Made by a program: the position numbers and the translations under genes. From Pseudomonas orientalis (GTDB lineage: Bacteria > Pseudomonadota > Gammaproteobacteria > Pseudomonadales > Pseudomonadaceae): 64,000 nucleotides of DNA. Below are positions 29,358 through 38,224 of this stretch, piece after piece. The stretch's first letter is position 1; each line of letters starts with the position of its first letter. The stretch covers positions 3,160,501 to 3,224,500 of the forward strand of contig NZ_CP018049.1 of NCBI RefSeq assembly GCF_002934065.1, read 5' to 3'. The notes beneath the pieces are model-generated. The model worked only from the letters and a program-made list of their open reading frames with translations, was not told the origin of the DNA and did not search any database.

Positions 29358-29627
29358 GGGGTTTCTCGTGGTTTGACAGCCCGGGCCGGCTGGCAAAGCG
29401 GCGGATTGTAGCGAGAATATTTCTGGCCAGGTGATTAATCGCTCGCAGGATACGGGCTGGTTTCTGGCGTCAAATCGGTGGCTTTGCCAGGTGGCTTGCC
29501 ACACTGGACGCCTCGGCACAGCGCTCACACTTTCGTGGCGTTGCCGGCGCGTGCGGCGCCCGCCGTGAGAAAAAATCTGCCGATGGGTGAATTATTTCGT
29601 GTCCGCTTGTATCTGAAGTGACAGAGC

Positions 29628-29650
29628 GGTGCCATCGCAGCGATGGCACC
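29628..29650. promoter_or_regulatory. Perfect inverted repeat before proP
   Basis: GGTGCCATCG and CGATGGCACC are separated by only CAG. The 23-base palindrome ends 28 bases before the proP ATG. It could be an operator or a hairpin in the proP leader. The rest of the 321-base gap between mucR and proP holds no recognisable feature. Confidence 0.5.
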
Positions 29651-29678
29651 TCCCCGTTCAGCGTCTAGAGTGACCCGC

Positions 29679-31181
29679 ATGAAATTACGTAAGAAACGCG
29701 TCAGTCCCATCGGATTGAACGACATCACCATCGTCGACGACAACAAGATGCGCAAGGCGATCACCGCCGCCGCATTGGGCAACGCCATGGAATGGTTCGA
29801 CTTTGGCGTCTATGGTTTTGTCGCCTATGTACTGGGCAAGGTGTTCTTCCCGGACGCGTCCCCCAGCGTACAAATGATCGCTGCACTGGCCACTTTCTCC
29901 GTGCCCTTCCTGATCCGTCCACTGGGCGGTCTGTTCTTTGGCGCCCTGGGTGACAAATACGGGCGGCAGAAGGTCCTTGCCGCCACCATCGTGATCATGT
30001 CCCTGAGTACCTTCGCCATCGGCCTGATTCCCGGCTACGCGTCCATTGGTATCTGGGCCCCGATCCTGTTGCTGCTGTGCAAAATGGCCCAGGGCTTCTC
30101 GGTGGGTGGCGAATACACCGGCGCGTCGATTTTCGTCGCCGAATACGCCCCGGACCGCAAACGCGGCTTCCTGGGCAGTTGGTTGGACTTCGGCTCGATT
30201 GCCGGCTTCGTGCTGGGCGCGGGCGTGGTGGTATTGATTTCCACAGTGCTCGGTGAAGCCGAATTCGAGGCCTGGGGCTGGCGCCTGCCGTTCTTCCTGG
30301 CGCTGCCGCTGGGCATTATCGGCCTGTACCTGCGCCACGCCCTGGAAGAAACCCCGGCGTTCCAGCAGCATGTCGACAAGCTCGAACAGGGTGACCGCGA
30401 AGGTCTCAGCCATGGCCCCAAGGTGTCGTTCAAAGAGATCGCCACCAAGCACTGGCGCAGCCTGCTGACCTGCATCGGTATCGTCGCGGCCACCAACGTG
30501 ACCTACTACATGCTGCTCACTTACATGCCCAGCTACCTGTCGCACAACCTGCATTACGCCGAAAACAGCGGCGTGCTGATCATCATTGCGATCATGGTCG
30601 GCATGCTGTTCGTGCAACCGTTCATCGGTTTTGTCAGCGACAAGATCGGGCGCAAGCCGTTCATCATCGCCGGCAGCATCGGCCTGCTGTGCCTGTCCAT
30701 CCCGGCGTTCATGCTGATTACCAGCGGCAAGACCGGGCTGATCTTCAGCGGCCTGCTGATCCTGGCGATCGTGCTGAACTTCTTTATCGGCGTGATGGCC
30801 TCCACGCTGCCCGCTATGTTTCCTACACATCTGCGCTACAGTGCATTAGCCAGCGCGTTCAACGTCTCGGTACTGATTGCCGGCGTCACGCCCACCGCAG
30901 TGGCGTGGCTGGTGGAAAGCACCAACGACCTGTACATGCCGGCTTACTACTTGATGGTATTCGCCGTGGTGGGCCTGGTTACCGGCCTGACCATGAAGGA
31001 AACCGCGAATAAACCGCTGCGCGGCGCGGCTCCGGCGGCGTCGGATATGGAAGAAGCCAAGGAACTGCTGCAGGAGCATCATGACAATATCGAGCAGAAG
31101 ATCGAGGACATCGATGCCGAGATTGCAGCCCTCCAGGCTAAGCGCGAAAATCTGGTGCAGCAGCACCCACGGATTAATTAA
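29679..31181 (+). CDS. proP: Proline/glycine betaine:H+ symporter ProP
   Basis: This is an MFS (MHS family) osmosensing transporter of 500 residues, the same length as E. coli ProP. Its N-terminus (ITAAALGNAMEWFDFGVYGF) matches the E. coli protein closely. There are twelve membrane segments, and a C-terminal alpha-helical coiled coil (about residues 455-495, rich in Glu, Gln and Lys heptads), which tunes osmotic activation in ProP. ATG at 29679 is chosen by comparison with the E. coli N-terminus. Confidence 0.93.
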   Translation: MKLRKKRVSPIGLNDITIVDDNKMRKAITAAALGNAMEWFDFGVYGFVAYVLGKVFFPDASPSVQMIAALATFSVPFLIRPLGGLFFGALGDKYGRQKVLAATIVIMSLSTFAIGLIPGYASIGIWAPILLLLCKMAQGFSVGGEYTGASIFVAEYAPDRKRGFLGSWLDFGSIAGFVLGAGVVVLISTVLGEAEFEAWGWRLPFFLALPLGIIGLYLRHALEETPAFQQHVDKLEQGDREGLSHGPKVSFKEIATKHWRSLLTCIGIVAATNVTYYMLLTYMPSYLSHNLHYAENSGVLIIIAIMVGMLFVQPFIGFVSDKIGRKPFIIAGSIGLLCLSIPAFMLITSGKTGLIFSGLLILAIVLNFFIGVMASTLPAMFPTHLRYSALASAFNVSVLIAGVTPTAVAWLVESTNDLYMPAYYLMVFAVVGLVTGLTMKETANKPLRGAAPAASDMEEAKELLQEHHDNIEQKIEDIDAEIAALQAKRENLVQQHPRIN

Positions 31182-31191
31182 GACCTGACTG

Positions 31192-31222
31192 TGCGTGGTC
31201 GCGGCCTGCGGCCACGCATTTT
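31192..31222 (+). terminator. Rho-independent terminator after proP
   Basis: TGCGTGG (31192-31198) pairs with CCACGCA (31212-31218), with further GC pairing inside, and is followed by TTTT. It lies 10 bases after the proP stop and before the GAF gene. Confidence 0.6.
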
Positions 31223-31233
31223 GGAGTGATCAC

Positions 31234-31740
31234 ATGGTTCCAAGCGTCACCTATGCACAATCGCTCCTGAGCGCCGACGAACGCGCGGCCATCGCCGAAA
31301 TCGAAGCGAGCACCAACATTCTAAAGCTGGTCACCCGCCTGACCGGTATGCGCTTTGCCGGCATCGCCAAATTCACCGACCTGGAGTGGGTGGTGTGCTC
31401 GGCCTATGACCCTCTGCAGATGGGCATCCATGTCGACGACGTACTCGACCTGGAAACCACCCTGTGCAGTGAATTCTGCATCAATCCCCAAACCCTGTTC
31501 GTGCCGCAGATCAGCGTCGACGGACGCTTTGCCACACGCCCGGTGGTCAAGCAATACGCCATCGAAAGCTATGCCGGCGCGCCGATTTTCCTGCCCGACG
31601 GGCGCCTGTTCGGTGCGCTGTGCGCGCTCGATTCACGCGCCATGCTGTTCGACGATCCCAACCTGCCGGAAACCCTGAGCCTGTTCGCCCGACTGATCGG
31701 GTGCATCTTCTACGCTAACCTGGCCCCGGCCGATCAGTGA
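31234..31740 (+). CDS. GAF domain protein
   Basis: The 168-residue protein is a single GAF domain, with ASTNILKLVTRLTGMRFAGIAKF at the start and PIFLPDGRLFGALCALDSR near the end. It has no output domain. GGAG at 31222-31225 supports ATG at 31234 over an upstream ATG at 31195. Its end overlaps the convergent AraC gene by 26 bases. It probably binds a small ligand, but no partner is visible. Confidence 0.8.
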   Translation: MVPSVTYAQSLLSADERAAIAEIEASTNILKLVTRLTGMRFAGIAKFTDLEWVVCSAYDPLQMGIHVDDVLDLETTLCSEFCINPQTLFVPQISVDGRFATRPVVKQYAIESYAGAPIFLPDGRLFGALCALDSRAMLFDDPNLPETLSLFARLIGCIFYANLAPADQ

Positions 31741-32638
31741 CACCTGCCCCGCCCCGCAGCGCAGCGATGTCGCGCCTGGGTGGCACGCCAAACAGCCGAC
31801 TGTACTCACGGCTGAACTGCGACGGGCTTTCATAGCCAACCTTGAACGCGGCACTGGACACGTCCTGGTGCTCGTTCAACATCAAGCGTCTAGCCTCATT
31901 CAAGCGCAGCCATTTCTGATACTGCAACGGGCTCATCGAGGTCAGTTGCCGAAAGTGATGATGAAAGGTTGCCGCGCTCATTTGCACGCGCGCCGCCAGT
32001 TCTTCCACACGCAATGGGCTATCGAAATTCAGTTTCAGCCAATCGATGGCCTTGGCGATCCGATAGCCCTGCCCGTCCACCGAGCAGATCTGGCGCAGCC
32101 GGCCGGCCTGATCGCTCTGCAATAACCGGTAGTGAATCTCGCGCTGGATCAACGGCGCCAATACCGCTATCGCTTCGGGCTCATCGAGCAGCGCCACCAG
32201 GCGCGCGAAGGCCGCCAGCATGCCCCCCGTCACCGAGCCGATGCCAACGCCCTTCATCATCGCGCGCTCACGCGTGGGCGGCAGGTCGCCCTGGGCGATC
32301 AGCTCGGCCAGCATGCGCAGGTCGAGTTTGAACGTCAGCCCCAGACACGGCTGCTCGACGCTGGCGGCCAGCACTTCGGAGTTGGCCGGGATATCCAGCG
32401 AAGTCACCAGAAATCGTGACGTGTCGTAGGGATAGCCCTCACCGCCGACCCACAACTGTTTCTTGCCCTGCACCACCAGCACGATGCTCGGTTCGACCAT
32501 GCACACCACCGGTGCGGCCGGCTGTTCACGCCGATAGAAGCCCAGGCCGGGTATCGGCATTGGGCAATCCCCTGGCGCCTGGATGTGCGAGTCAACGGAC
32601 TGGATCAGCGTGTCCAGCGCCGGTGGATTGATCGTCAT
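31715..32638 (-). CDS. AraC family transcriptional regulator
   Basis: The 307-residue protein has an N-terminal AraC_N (cupin-like) domain (residues 15-180) and a C-terminal double helix-turn-helix (about 200-295), with LRVEELAARVQMSAATFHHHFRQLT and VGYESPSQFSREYSRLFG. It is divergent from a secreted alpha/beta hydrolase and an MFS pump, its probable targets. ATG at 32638 lies close to GGAAG. An ATG five codons upstream is also possible. Confidence 0.88.
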   Translation of the reverse strand: MTINPPALDTLIQSVDSHIQAPGDCPMPIPGLGFYRREQPAAPVVCMVEPSIVLVVQGKKQLWVGGEGYPYDTSRFLVTSLDIPANSEVLAASVEQPCLGLTFKLDLRMLAELIAQGDLPPTRERAMMKGVGIGSVTGGMLAAFARLVALLDEPEAIAVLAPLIQREIHYRLLQSDQAGRLRQICSVDGQGYRIAKAIDWLKLNFDSPLRVEELAARVQMSAATFHHHFRQLTSMSPLQYQKWLRLNEARRLMLNEHQDVSSAAFKVGYESPSQFSREYSRLFGVPPRRDIAALRGGAGVTDRPGPG

Positions 32639-32814
32639 GGCGGGCCCTTCCAATGCATCAATGAATCTCTTGACATGACTGTACCCGCACCGGCTACCGA
32701 CGTCTGCGCCACAGCATGAAACTCAGAGGATCAGGCAAGTAATCCGTTCAAATGCACTACAGAAGCTCTGCTGGCACCGGGAAAATGCTCGGACACTTCG
32801 CAAGGAACCTCCCG

Positions 32815-33837
32815 ATGAAACGCCTTCTGCTTGCTTTGGGTTTGCTGGTGACCTCCCTGTCCTCACTAGGAGCCGATATGTCCAACGGTGCTGATAACTT
32901 CTACACAAGCGATAAGGTGACCGCCGAGAACGTCACCTTCAATAACCAATATGGGATGCAGGTCGCGGGCACGTTGTTTGCGCCAAAAAATCGGGTTGCT
33001 GGTTCAAAGAACCCGGCCATTGTCGTCGGTCATCCAATGGGCGCCGTCAGGCAACAAAGCGCTAACCTCTACGCCACCAAAATGGCCGAACAGGGCTTCG
33101 TCACGCTGTCCCTGGACCTCTCGTTCTGGGGCGAAAGCGCCGGCACCCCGCGCAACGCGGTGCTGCCCGACCTTTACACCGAGGACTTCAGCGCCGCCGT
33201 GGACTTTCTCGGCACCCACCCCTCGGTCGATCGAGAGCGCATCGGTGCCATCGGCGTCTGCGGCAGCGCCAGCTTCGTGATCAGTGCGGCGAAGATCGAT
33301 CCGCGCATCAAGGCGATTGCCACGGTCAGCATGTATGACATGGGCGCGGCCAACCGCGATGGCCTCAAGCACGGCATGACCGGCGAGCAGCGCCGGCAAA
33401 TCCTGCGCCAAGCGGCCAACCAGCGCTATGTCGAATTCCAGGGCGGCGAGACCGTTTACACCGGCGGTACGCCCCAGAGTCTCACCGGCGACGTCGTCGG
33501 CGATGAATTCTACGATTTCTACCGCACACCCCGTGGCGAAGTCACTCCAACGGGCGCATCGAAGCTGACCACTACCCGGCCAACGCTCACCAGCAATGTG
33601 AAGTTCATGAACTTCTACCCATTCAATGACATCGAGACGATTTCGCCACGTCCACTGTTGTTGATTGCCGGGGCCGACGCGCATTCCCGTGAATTCAGCG
33701 AAGACGCCTTTGAGCGCGCTGCCGAGCCCAAGCAATTGCTGATCATCCCGAATGCGGGGCACGTCGATCTCTATGACCGGGTCGACCTGATCCCATTCGC
33801 CACACTCGCCACTTTCTTCCAGAGCCATTTGAAATGA
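32815..33837 (+). CDS. Exported alpha/beta hydrolase (YcjY/dienelactone hydrolase-like)
   Basis: The 340-residue protein has a signal peptide (MKRLLLALGLLVTSLSSLGA). The alpha/beta-hydrolase core carries HPMGAVRQQ (oxyanion region), the nucleophile elbow GVCGSA (Cys in place of Ser), an aspartate in AGADAHSR and a histidine in NAGHVDLYD. A cysteine nucleophile is known in dienelactone hydrolases and in some YcjY-like enzymes. The substrate is unknown. Its stop overlaps the start of the MFS gene (ATGA at 33834-33837), so the two are translationally coupled. Confidence 0.82.
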   Translation: MKRLLLALGLLVTSLSSLGADMSNGADNFYTSDKVTAENVTFNNQYGMQVAGTLFAPKNRVAGSKNPAIVVGHPMGAVRQQSANLYATKMAEQGFVTLSLDLSFWGESAGTPRNAVLPDLYTEDFSAAVDFLGTHPSVDRERIGAIGVCGSASFVISAAKIDPRIKAIATVSMYDMGAANRDGLKHGMTGEQRRQILRQAANQRYVEFQGGETVYTGGTPQSLTGDVVGDEFYDFYRTPRGEVTPTGASKLTTTRPTLTSNVKFMNFYPFNDIETISPRPLLLIAGADAHSREFSEDAFERAAEPKQLLIIPNAGHVDLYDRVDLIPFATLATFFQSHLK

Positions 33838-35024
33838 TCCCGGCCTCCCCTCACCCCCAACGCTGGGGCGCCGTACTGGCCATGTCGCTGGCGGCATTCG
33901 CCCTGGTCGCCTCCGAATTCATGCCGGTAAGCCTGCTGACCCCGCTGGCCGCTGACTTGCATATCACCCAAGGCCAGGCCGGCCAGGGCATTTCGGTGTC
34001 CGGCGTGTTTGCCCTGCTCACCAGCCTGGTGATCGCCTCGATTGCCGCGCAGGTGGATCGCAAACGCCTGCTGATGGCGCTGACGCTGCTGATGATTATC
34101 TCGGGCAGCGTGGTGGCATTCGCCCCCAATTACGGGGTGTTCATGCTTGGGCGTGCGTTGATTGGCGTGGCGATTGGCGGTTTCTGGTCGCTGTCGGCGG
34201 CCACGGCGATGCGCCTGGTGCCAGAGGCTCAGGTGCCACGCGCCTTGGCCATCGTGAACGGCGGCAACGCGCTGGCCACGGTGATCGCGGCGCCGCTGGG
34301 CAGCTTTCTCGGCGGGATCATCGGCTGGCGCGGGGCGTTTTTCTGTGTGGTGCCGGTGGCGGTGATTGCACTGGTCTGGCTGCTGGCGAGCCTGCCCACC
34401 CTGAAGAACCGGGCCAAGGCAAAAGCCGGCAATGTGCTGCGCCTGATGAAAACCCCGGCAGTGGCCCTGGGCATGGCGGCCATCAGTGTGTTCTTCATGG
34501 GCCAGTTCATGCTGTTCACCTATCTGCGGCCGTTCCTGGAAAGTGTTACCGGGGTCGAGGTATCCACACTGTCCTTGATGCTGCTGGTGCTCGGCCTCGC
34601 GGGTCTGGCGGGGACATTCCTGATTGAACGCGTGCTCAAGCACACCCTGTACCCGACGCTGATGGCCATCCCGCTGATCATGGCAGGCATCGCGCTCGCA
34701 CTGCTGCAGTTCGGCGAATCAAAGGGCATGACCACCGTATTGCTGGGCAGTTGGGGCCTGGTGGCGACCGCTGCCCCGGTGGGCTGGTGGACGTGGTTGT
34801 CGAAGACCTTGCCTGACGACGCCGAGGCCGGCGGCGGCTTGATGGTTGCCATTATTCAACTGGCGATTGCCGCAGGCGCCACGGTCGGCGGCGCGGCCTT
34901 CGACCTGAGCGGCTACCGGGCGACCTTTGAACTGAGCGCGGGATTGCTGGTGGGCGCCGCATGGCTGGCTTACCTGGCATCTCGTGGGTCACTGCATGCT
35001 CGTGTCGTCAACAACGCTACTTGA
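33834..35024 (+). CDS. MFS transporter, DHA1/sugar-efflux type
   Basis: The 396-residue protein has twelve membrane segments and MFS motif C features in the fifth helix (GGNALATVIAAPLGSFLGG). The N-terminal half (SEFMPVSLLTPLAADL) resembles the YdhP/AraJ branch of drug and sugar efflux carriers. It is coupled to the preceding hydrolase and presumably controlled by the AraC protein at 31715-32638. Its last 8 bases overlap the end of the next AraC gene. Confidence 0.85.
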   Translation: MIPASPHPQRWGAVLAMSLAAFALVASEFMPVSLLTPLAADLHITQGQAGQGISVSGVFALLTSLVIASIAAQVDRKRLLMALTLLMIISGSVVAFAPNYGVFMLGRALIGVAIGGFWSLSAATAMRLVPEAQVPRALAIVNGGNALATVIAAPLGSFLGGIIGWRGAFFCVVPVAVIALVWLLASLPTLKNRAKAKAGNVLRLMKTPAVALGMAAISVFFMGQFMLFTYLRPFLESVTGVEVSTLSLMLLVLGLAGLAGTFLIERVLKHTLYPTLMAIPLIMAGIALALLQFGESKGMTTVLLGSWGLVATAAPVGWWTWLSKTLPDDAEAGGGLMVAIIQLAIAAGATVGGAAFDLSGYRATFELSAGLLVGAAWLAYLASRGSLHARVVNNAT

Positions 35025-35838
35025 AGAAATGACTCGGCGTCTTGCCAAACTGTTTCTTGAACATGCTGGTAAAGGCGCTCGGGCTCTCATAGCCCAGCTC
35101 AAGGGCCACATCGATAATCTTCTCGCCCACCGCGATGCGTTCCAGCGCCAACAGCAAGCGTGCCTGCTGGCGCCATTGGCCGAAGGTCATGCCGGTTTCG
35201 CGACGGAACAGGCGCTGGATAGTGGTTTGATCCAGATCCAGGCGCGCGCTCCAGTCCGCGACGGTGGAGGCATCGCCCGGGTCCTGCTGCAAGGTCAGGC
35301 AGATGTGGTTGATACGCGGGTCGACGGGCTGCGGAAGCGATAATGGCAGCGCAGGCAGGTTGGCCAGCTCATCCAGGATCAGGCGCATGATCCTGGATGA
35401 GCGTGAGTCTTCGGCGTAGGGCGGTTTCAGGCTGACCGAGGCTTTGATCAATTCACTCAACAGCGGCGAAACCGTGACCGTCTTCGGCTCTGCCGGCAGA
35501 TTGGGATAGCTGTCCGGGCGCACAAACACGCTGCGCATCTTCAAGGTGCCCACGCAGCGCAGCGCATGCACATGCCCACAGGGCATCCAGAAGCCGCGAT
35601 TGGGCGGCACCGTCCATTGACTCAAGGCCGAATACACCACCATGACGCCGCCAATGGCATACAGCAATTGATGCTTGTTGTGGCTGTGTTCGGGAATCAC
35701 CCAGTTTTCCGGGTAATCGGTGGCCGAGCTGATGACAGCCCAATCGCCTTCATCGATCTCGTGGAGGAATTGGTCGAGGGATTTGATGATTTCGCCCTTT
35801 TTGCGAGGTTTTCTGCCCGAATCTCGCGAGACAGGCAT
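35017..35838 (-). CDS. AraC family regulator, cupin N-terminus
   Basis: The 273-residue protein has a cupin-type sensor (residues 45-100, with PEHSHNKHQLLYAIGG and the metal-site-like H-x-H) and a C-terminal AraC DNA-binding domain (VALELGYESPSAFTSMFKKQFGKTP). The layout resembles NimR-type repressors that control a neighbouring efflux pump. It is divergent from fsr across fewer than 100 bases. A start at 35856 would add six residues; neither start has a strong ribosome site. Confidence 0.85.
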   Translation of the reverse strand: MPVSRDSGRKPRKKGEIIKSLDQFLHEIDEGDWAVISSATDYPENWVIPEHSHNKHQLLYAIGGVMVVYSALSQWTVPPNRGFWMPCGHVHALRCVGTLKMRSVFVRPDSYPNLPAEPKTVTVSPLLSELIKASVSLKPPYAEDSRSSRIMRLILDELANLPALPLSLPQPVDPRINHICLTLQQDPGDASTVADWSARLDLDQTTIQRLFRRETGMTFGQWRQQARLLLALERIAVGEKIIDVALELGYESPSAFTSMFKKQFGKTPSHFFK

Positions 35839-35935
35839 TTTCGTCGACTCTAGCATAGTGCCCGAAACAATTAGAAATGGGCCGCCGGCTCACGTACTGT
35901 CTGCCCTTGTTAGCTGCCTTGTATGGAATGCCTGA

Positions 35936-37147
35936 ATGTCGACCCTCACCGCGACACCCGCCGCTGCAACCACCACGCCCCAGATAAGCCCGCTGGTCAT
36001 GCGCGTGCTCGGCGCCTGTGCCCTGGCGCACCTGATCAATGACTTGATCCAGGCCGTGCTGCCGTCGATCTACCCGATGCTCAAGGCCAACTATGGCCTG
36101 ACGTTTACCCAGGTCGGCCTGATCACCCTGACCTTCCAACTGACCGCCTCCCTGCTGCAACCGTGGATCGGCTACCACACCGACCGTCACCCCAAGCCCT
36201 GGCTGTTACCGGCGGGCATGGTCTGCACCTTGATCGGCATCCTGATGCTGGCATTCGTCGGCAGCTTCCCCGCGATCCTGCTGGCGGCGGCGCTGGTGGG
36301 GGTCGGCTCGTCGACGTTTCATCCGGAAACGTCCCGCGTGGCACGCCTGGCCTCCGGCGGCCGCTACGGTTTGGCGCAATCGACCTTCCAGGTCGGCGGC
36401 AACACCGGCAGCGCCTTCGGCCCGTTGCTGGCGGCGGCCATCATCATTCCCTACGGCCAGTCCCATATCGCCTGGTTCGGCCTGTTCGCGGTGTTCGCAA
36501 TCGGGGTGCTGTACGGCTTGAGCCGCTGGTACCGTCACCACCTCAACCTGTTCAAGCTCAAGCAAGGCGGCCAGGCGACGCACGGCTTGTCCAAAGGCCG
36601 CGTGACCTTTGCCCTGGTGGTACTGGCGCTGCTGGTGTTCTCCAAATATTGGTACATGACCAGCCTGACCAGCTACTTCACGTTCTACCTGATCGAGAAA
36701 TTCCAGCTATCGGTCGCCAGCTCCCAGATGTACCTGTTCCTGTTCCTCGGCGCGGTGGCCGTGGGCACCTTCGCCGGCGGCCCGATCGGCGACCGGATCG
36801 GCCGCAAGAAAGTCATCTGGTTCTCGATTCTCGGCGCCGCGCCGTTCACCCTCGCCCTGCCCTACGTGGACCTGTTCTGGACTGCCGTACTCAGCGTGGT
36901 CATCGGCTTTATCATCGCCTCGGCGTTCTCGGCCATCGTGGTGTTTGCCCAGGAACTGGTGCCGGGCAATGTCGGCATGATCGCCGGGATATTCTTCGGC
37001 CTGATGTTCGGTTTCAGCGGGATTGGCGCGGCGTTGCTGGGCTTGCTCGCGGATCACCATGGCATCGAATACGTCTACAAAATCTGCTCGTTCCTGCCGT
37101 TGGCGGGCATCCTGACGATCTTTTTGCCTTCGACCAAAGGCGTCTGA
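35936..37147 (+). CDS. fsr: MFS efflux pump, fosmidomycin-resistance (Fsr) type
   Basis: The 403-residue protein has twelve membrane segments. It matches E. coli Fsr strongly in ALAHLINDLIQAVLPSIYPML, GLITLTFQL and GSSTFHPETSRVARLASGGR, with the same length. Fsr exports fosmidomycin in E. coli; the natural substrate is unknown. The adjacent divergent AraC gene suggests inducible control. Confidence 0.88.
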   Translation: MSTLTATPAAATTTPQISPLVMRVLGACALAHLINDLIQAVLPSIYPMLKANYGLTFTQVGLITLTFQLTASLLQPWIGYHTDRHPKPWLLPAGMVCTLIGILMLAFVGSFPAILLAAALVGVGSSTFHPETSRVARLASGGRYGLAQSTFQVGGNTGSAFGPLLAAAIIIPYGQSHIAWFGLFAVFAIGVLYGLSRWYRHHLNLFKLKQGGQATHGLSKGRVTFALVVLALLVFSKYWYMTSLTSYFTFYLIEKFQLSVASSQMYLFLFLGAVAVGTFAGGPIGDRIGRKKVIWFSILGAAPFTLALPYVDLFWTAVLSVVIGFIIASAFSAIVVFAQELVPGNVGMIAGIFFGLMFGFSGIGAALLGLLADHHGIEYVYKICSFLPLAGILTIFLPSTKGV

Positions 37148-37153
37148 TCAATA

Positions 37154-37173
37154 GGGGCGGGCCAACCCGCCCC
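37154..37173. terminator. GC-rich hairpin between convergent fsr and iolG-like genes
   Basis: GGGGCGGG and CCCGCCCC pair around a CCAA loop, 6 bases after the fsr stop and 16 bases before the end of the opposing gene. There is no long T-run, so a bidirectional terminator is likely but not certain. Confidence 0.55.
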
Positions 37174-37188
37174 CCTCTGCGTCCCGTT

Positions 37189-38193
37189 CTAGAAGTCGTA
37201 ATTGACCGTTACACTCTTCCCCGTCTTCACCGACTCCAACGCGCAATCCGCCAGATGCAATGCATACAGCCCATCACGCACGCTGGTGGGCAACTCACAG
37301 TCGTTGTTCAGTGCGTCGATAAACTGCGTCAGTTCATTGCGATAGGCATCCGCATAGCGCTCAAGGAAAAAGTGCTGCAGTGGCTCCAGCGCCTCGGTGT
37401 GTTCGGTGCTCCAATGGCGAAGCGTGCTTGCGCGATGATTGTCGGTGAGCAGCACGCCGTGGGCACCTGATATCTCCACGCGTTGGTCATAGCCGTATAC
37501 CGCCTGACGGCAACAGTTAATATGGCATTGCTTGCCCGAGGCGGTGCGCAGCAACACCATCACGCTGTCGTAATCGTCGATCTGCTCCAGGCTGGGGTCC
37601 ACCAGGCGGCTGGCGAAGGCGCTGACCTGCACCAGCTCCTCGCCGAGTAAATGCCGGGCGGTGTCAAAGTCATGGATGGTCATGTCGCGCAGAATGCCGC
37701 CGGAATGCTTCAGGTAGTCACGCGGCGCCAGGCCGGGATCGCGGCTGGTAATAATCACCTGACGCACCGCTCCGATCCGCCCGGCATCCAGGGCCTCGCG
37801 CAGGCGCAGCATGTCGGGATCGAAGCGCCGATTGAAGCCGAGCATGACCTTGCCGCCCAGGCGTTCAACCGTTTGCGCGGCGCTGCGGGCCTTGGCGATG
37901 TCGAGGTCGATAGGTTTTTCGCAGAGAACCGCCTTGCCTTCGGCGACCGCCGCCAGCAACAGATCGATATGGGTATCGGTGGGAGTACCAATCACTACGG
38001 CGTCGATGTCTGTACGAGTCAGTACGGCGGCGCAGTCGTACGCCGCCTCGCAACCCAGTTGCGCGCTGAGTGCGTCGACCCCTTCGCGCCAGGGATCGGC
38101 CACCAGCACCAGGGTGGCGTTGGGATGGCCGGTGACATTGGCCGCGTGGATCCTGGCGATGCGCCCGGCACCTAAAACAGCGATACGTAGCAT
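37189..38193 (-). CDS. iolG: Gfo/Idh/MocA oxidoreductase, inositol 2-dehydrogenase-like
   Basis: The 334-residue protein has an N-terminal NAD-binding Rossmann fold (LGAGRIARIHA), the family EKP motif (VLCEKPIDLD, whose Lys is catalytic) and the C-terminal active-site segment DMTIHDFDTARHLLG, as in IolG. It should oxidise a ring hydroxyl of inositol or a related sugar. No other iol genes are nearby, so the substrate may be a relative of myo-inositol. It follows the LacI gene by 31 bases in the same direction. A CAACAACAAC motif precedes its CAGGAG ribosome site. Confidence 0.85.
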   Translation of the reverse strand: MLRIAVLGAGRIARIHAANVTGHPNATLVLVADPWREGVDALSAQLGCEAAYDCAAVLTRTDIDAVVIGTPTDTHIDLLLAAVAEGKAVLCEKPIDLDIAKARSAAQTVERLGGKVMLGFNRRFDPDMLRLREALDAGRIGAVRQVIITSRDPGLAPRDYLKHSGGILRDMTIHDFDTARHLLGEELVQVSAFASRLVDPSLEQIDDYDSVMVLLRTASGKQCHINCCRQAVYGYDQRVEISGAHGVLLTDNHRASTLRHWSTEHTEALEPLQHFFLERYADAYRNELTQFIDALNNDCELPTSVRDGLYALHLADCALESVKTGKSVTVNYDF

Positions 38194-38208
38194 GGTCGAA
38201 CTCCTGAT

Positions 38209-38217
38209 GTTGTTGTT
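38209..38217 (-). promoter_or_regulatory. Hfq/Crc-type CA motif before iolG
   Basis: On the coding strand the sequence reads AACAACAAC, just upstream of the CAGGAG ribosome site of iolG. AAnAAnAA motifs at this position are the known Hfq/Crc targets for catabolite repression in Pseudomonas. Two further copies stand before the SDR and SBP genes of the same cluster. Confidence 0.65.
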
Positions 38218-38224
38218 GGATTTC

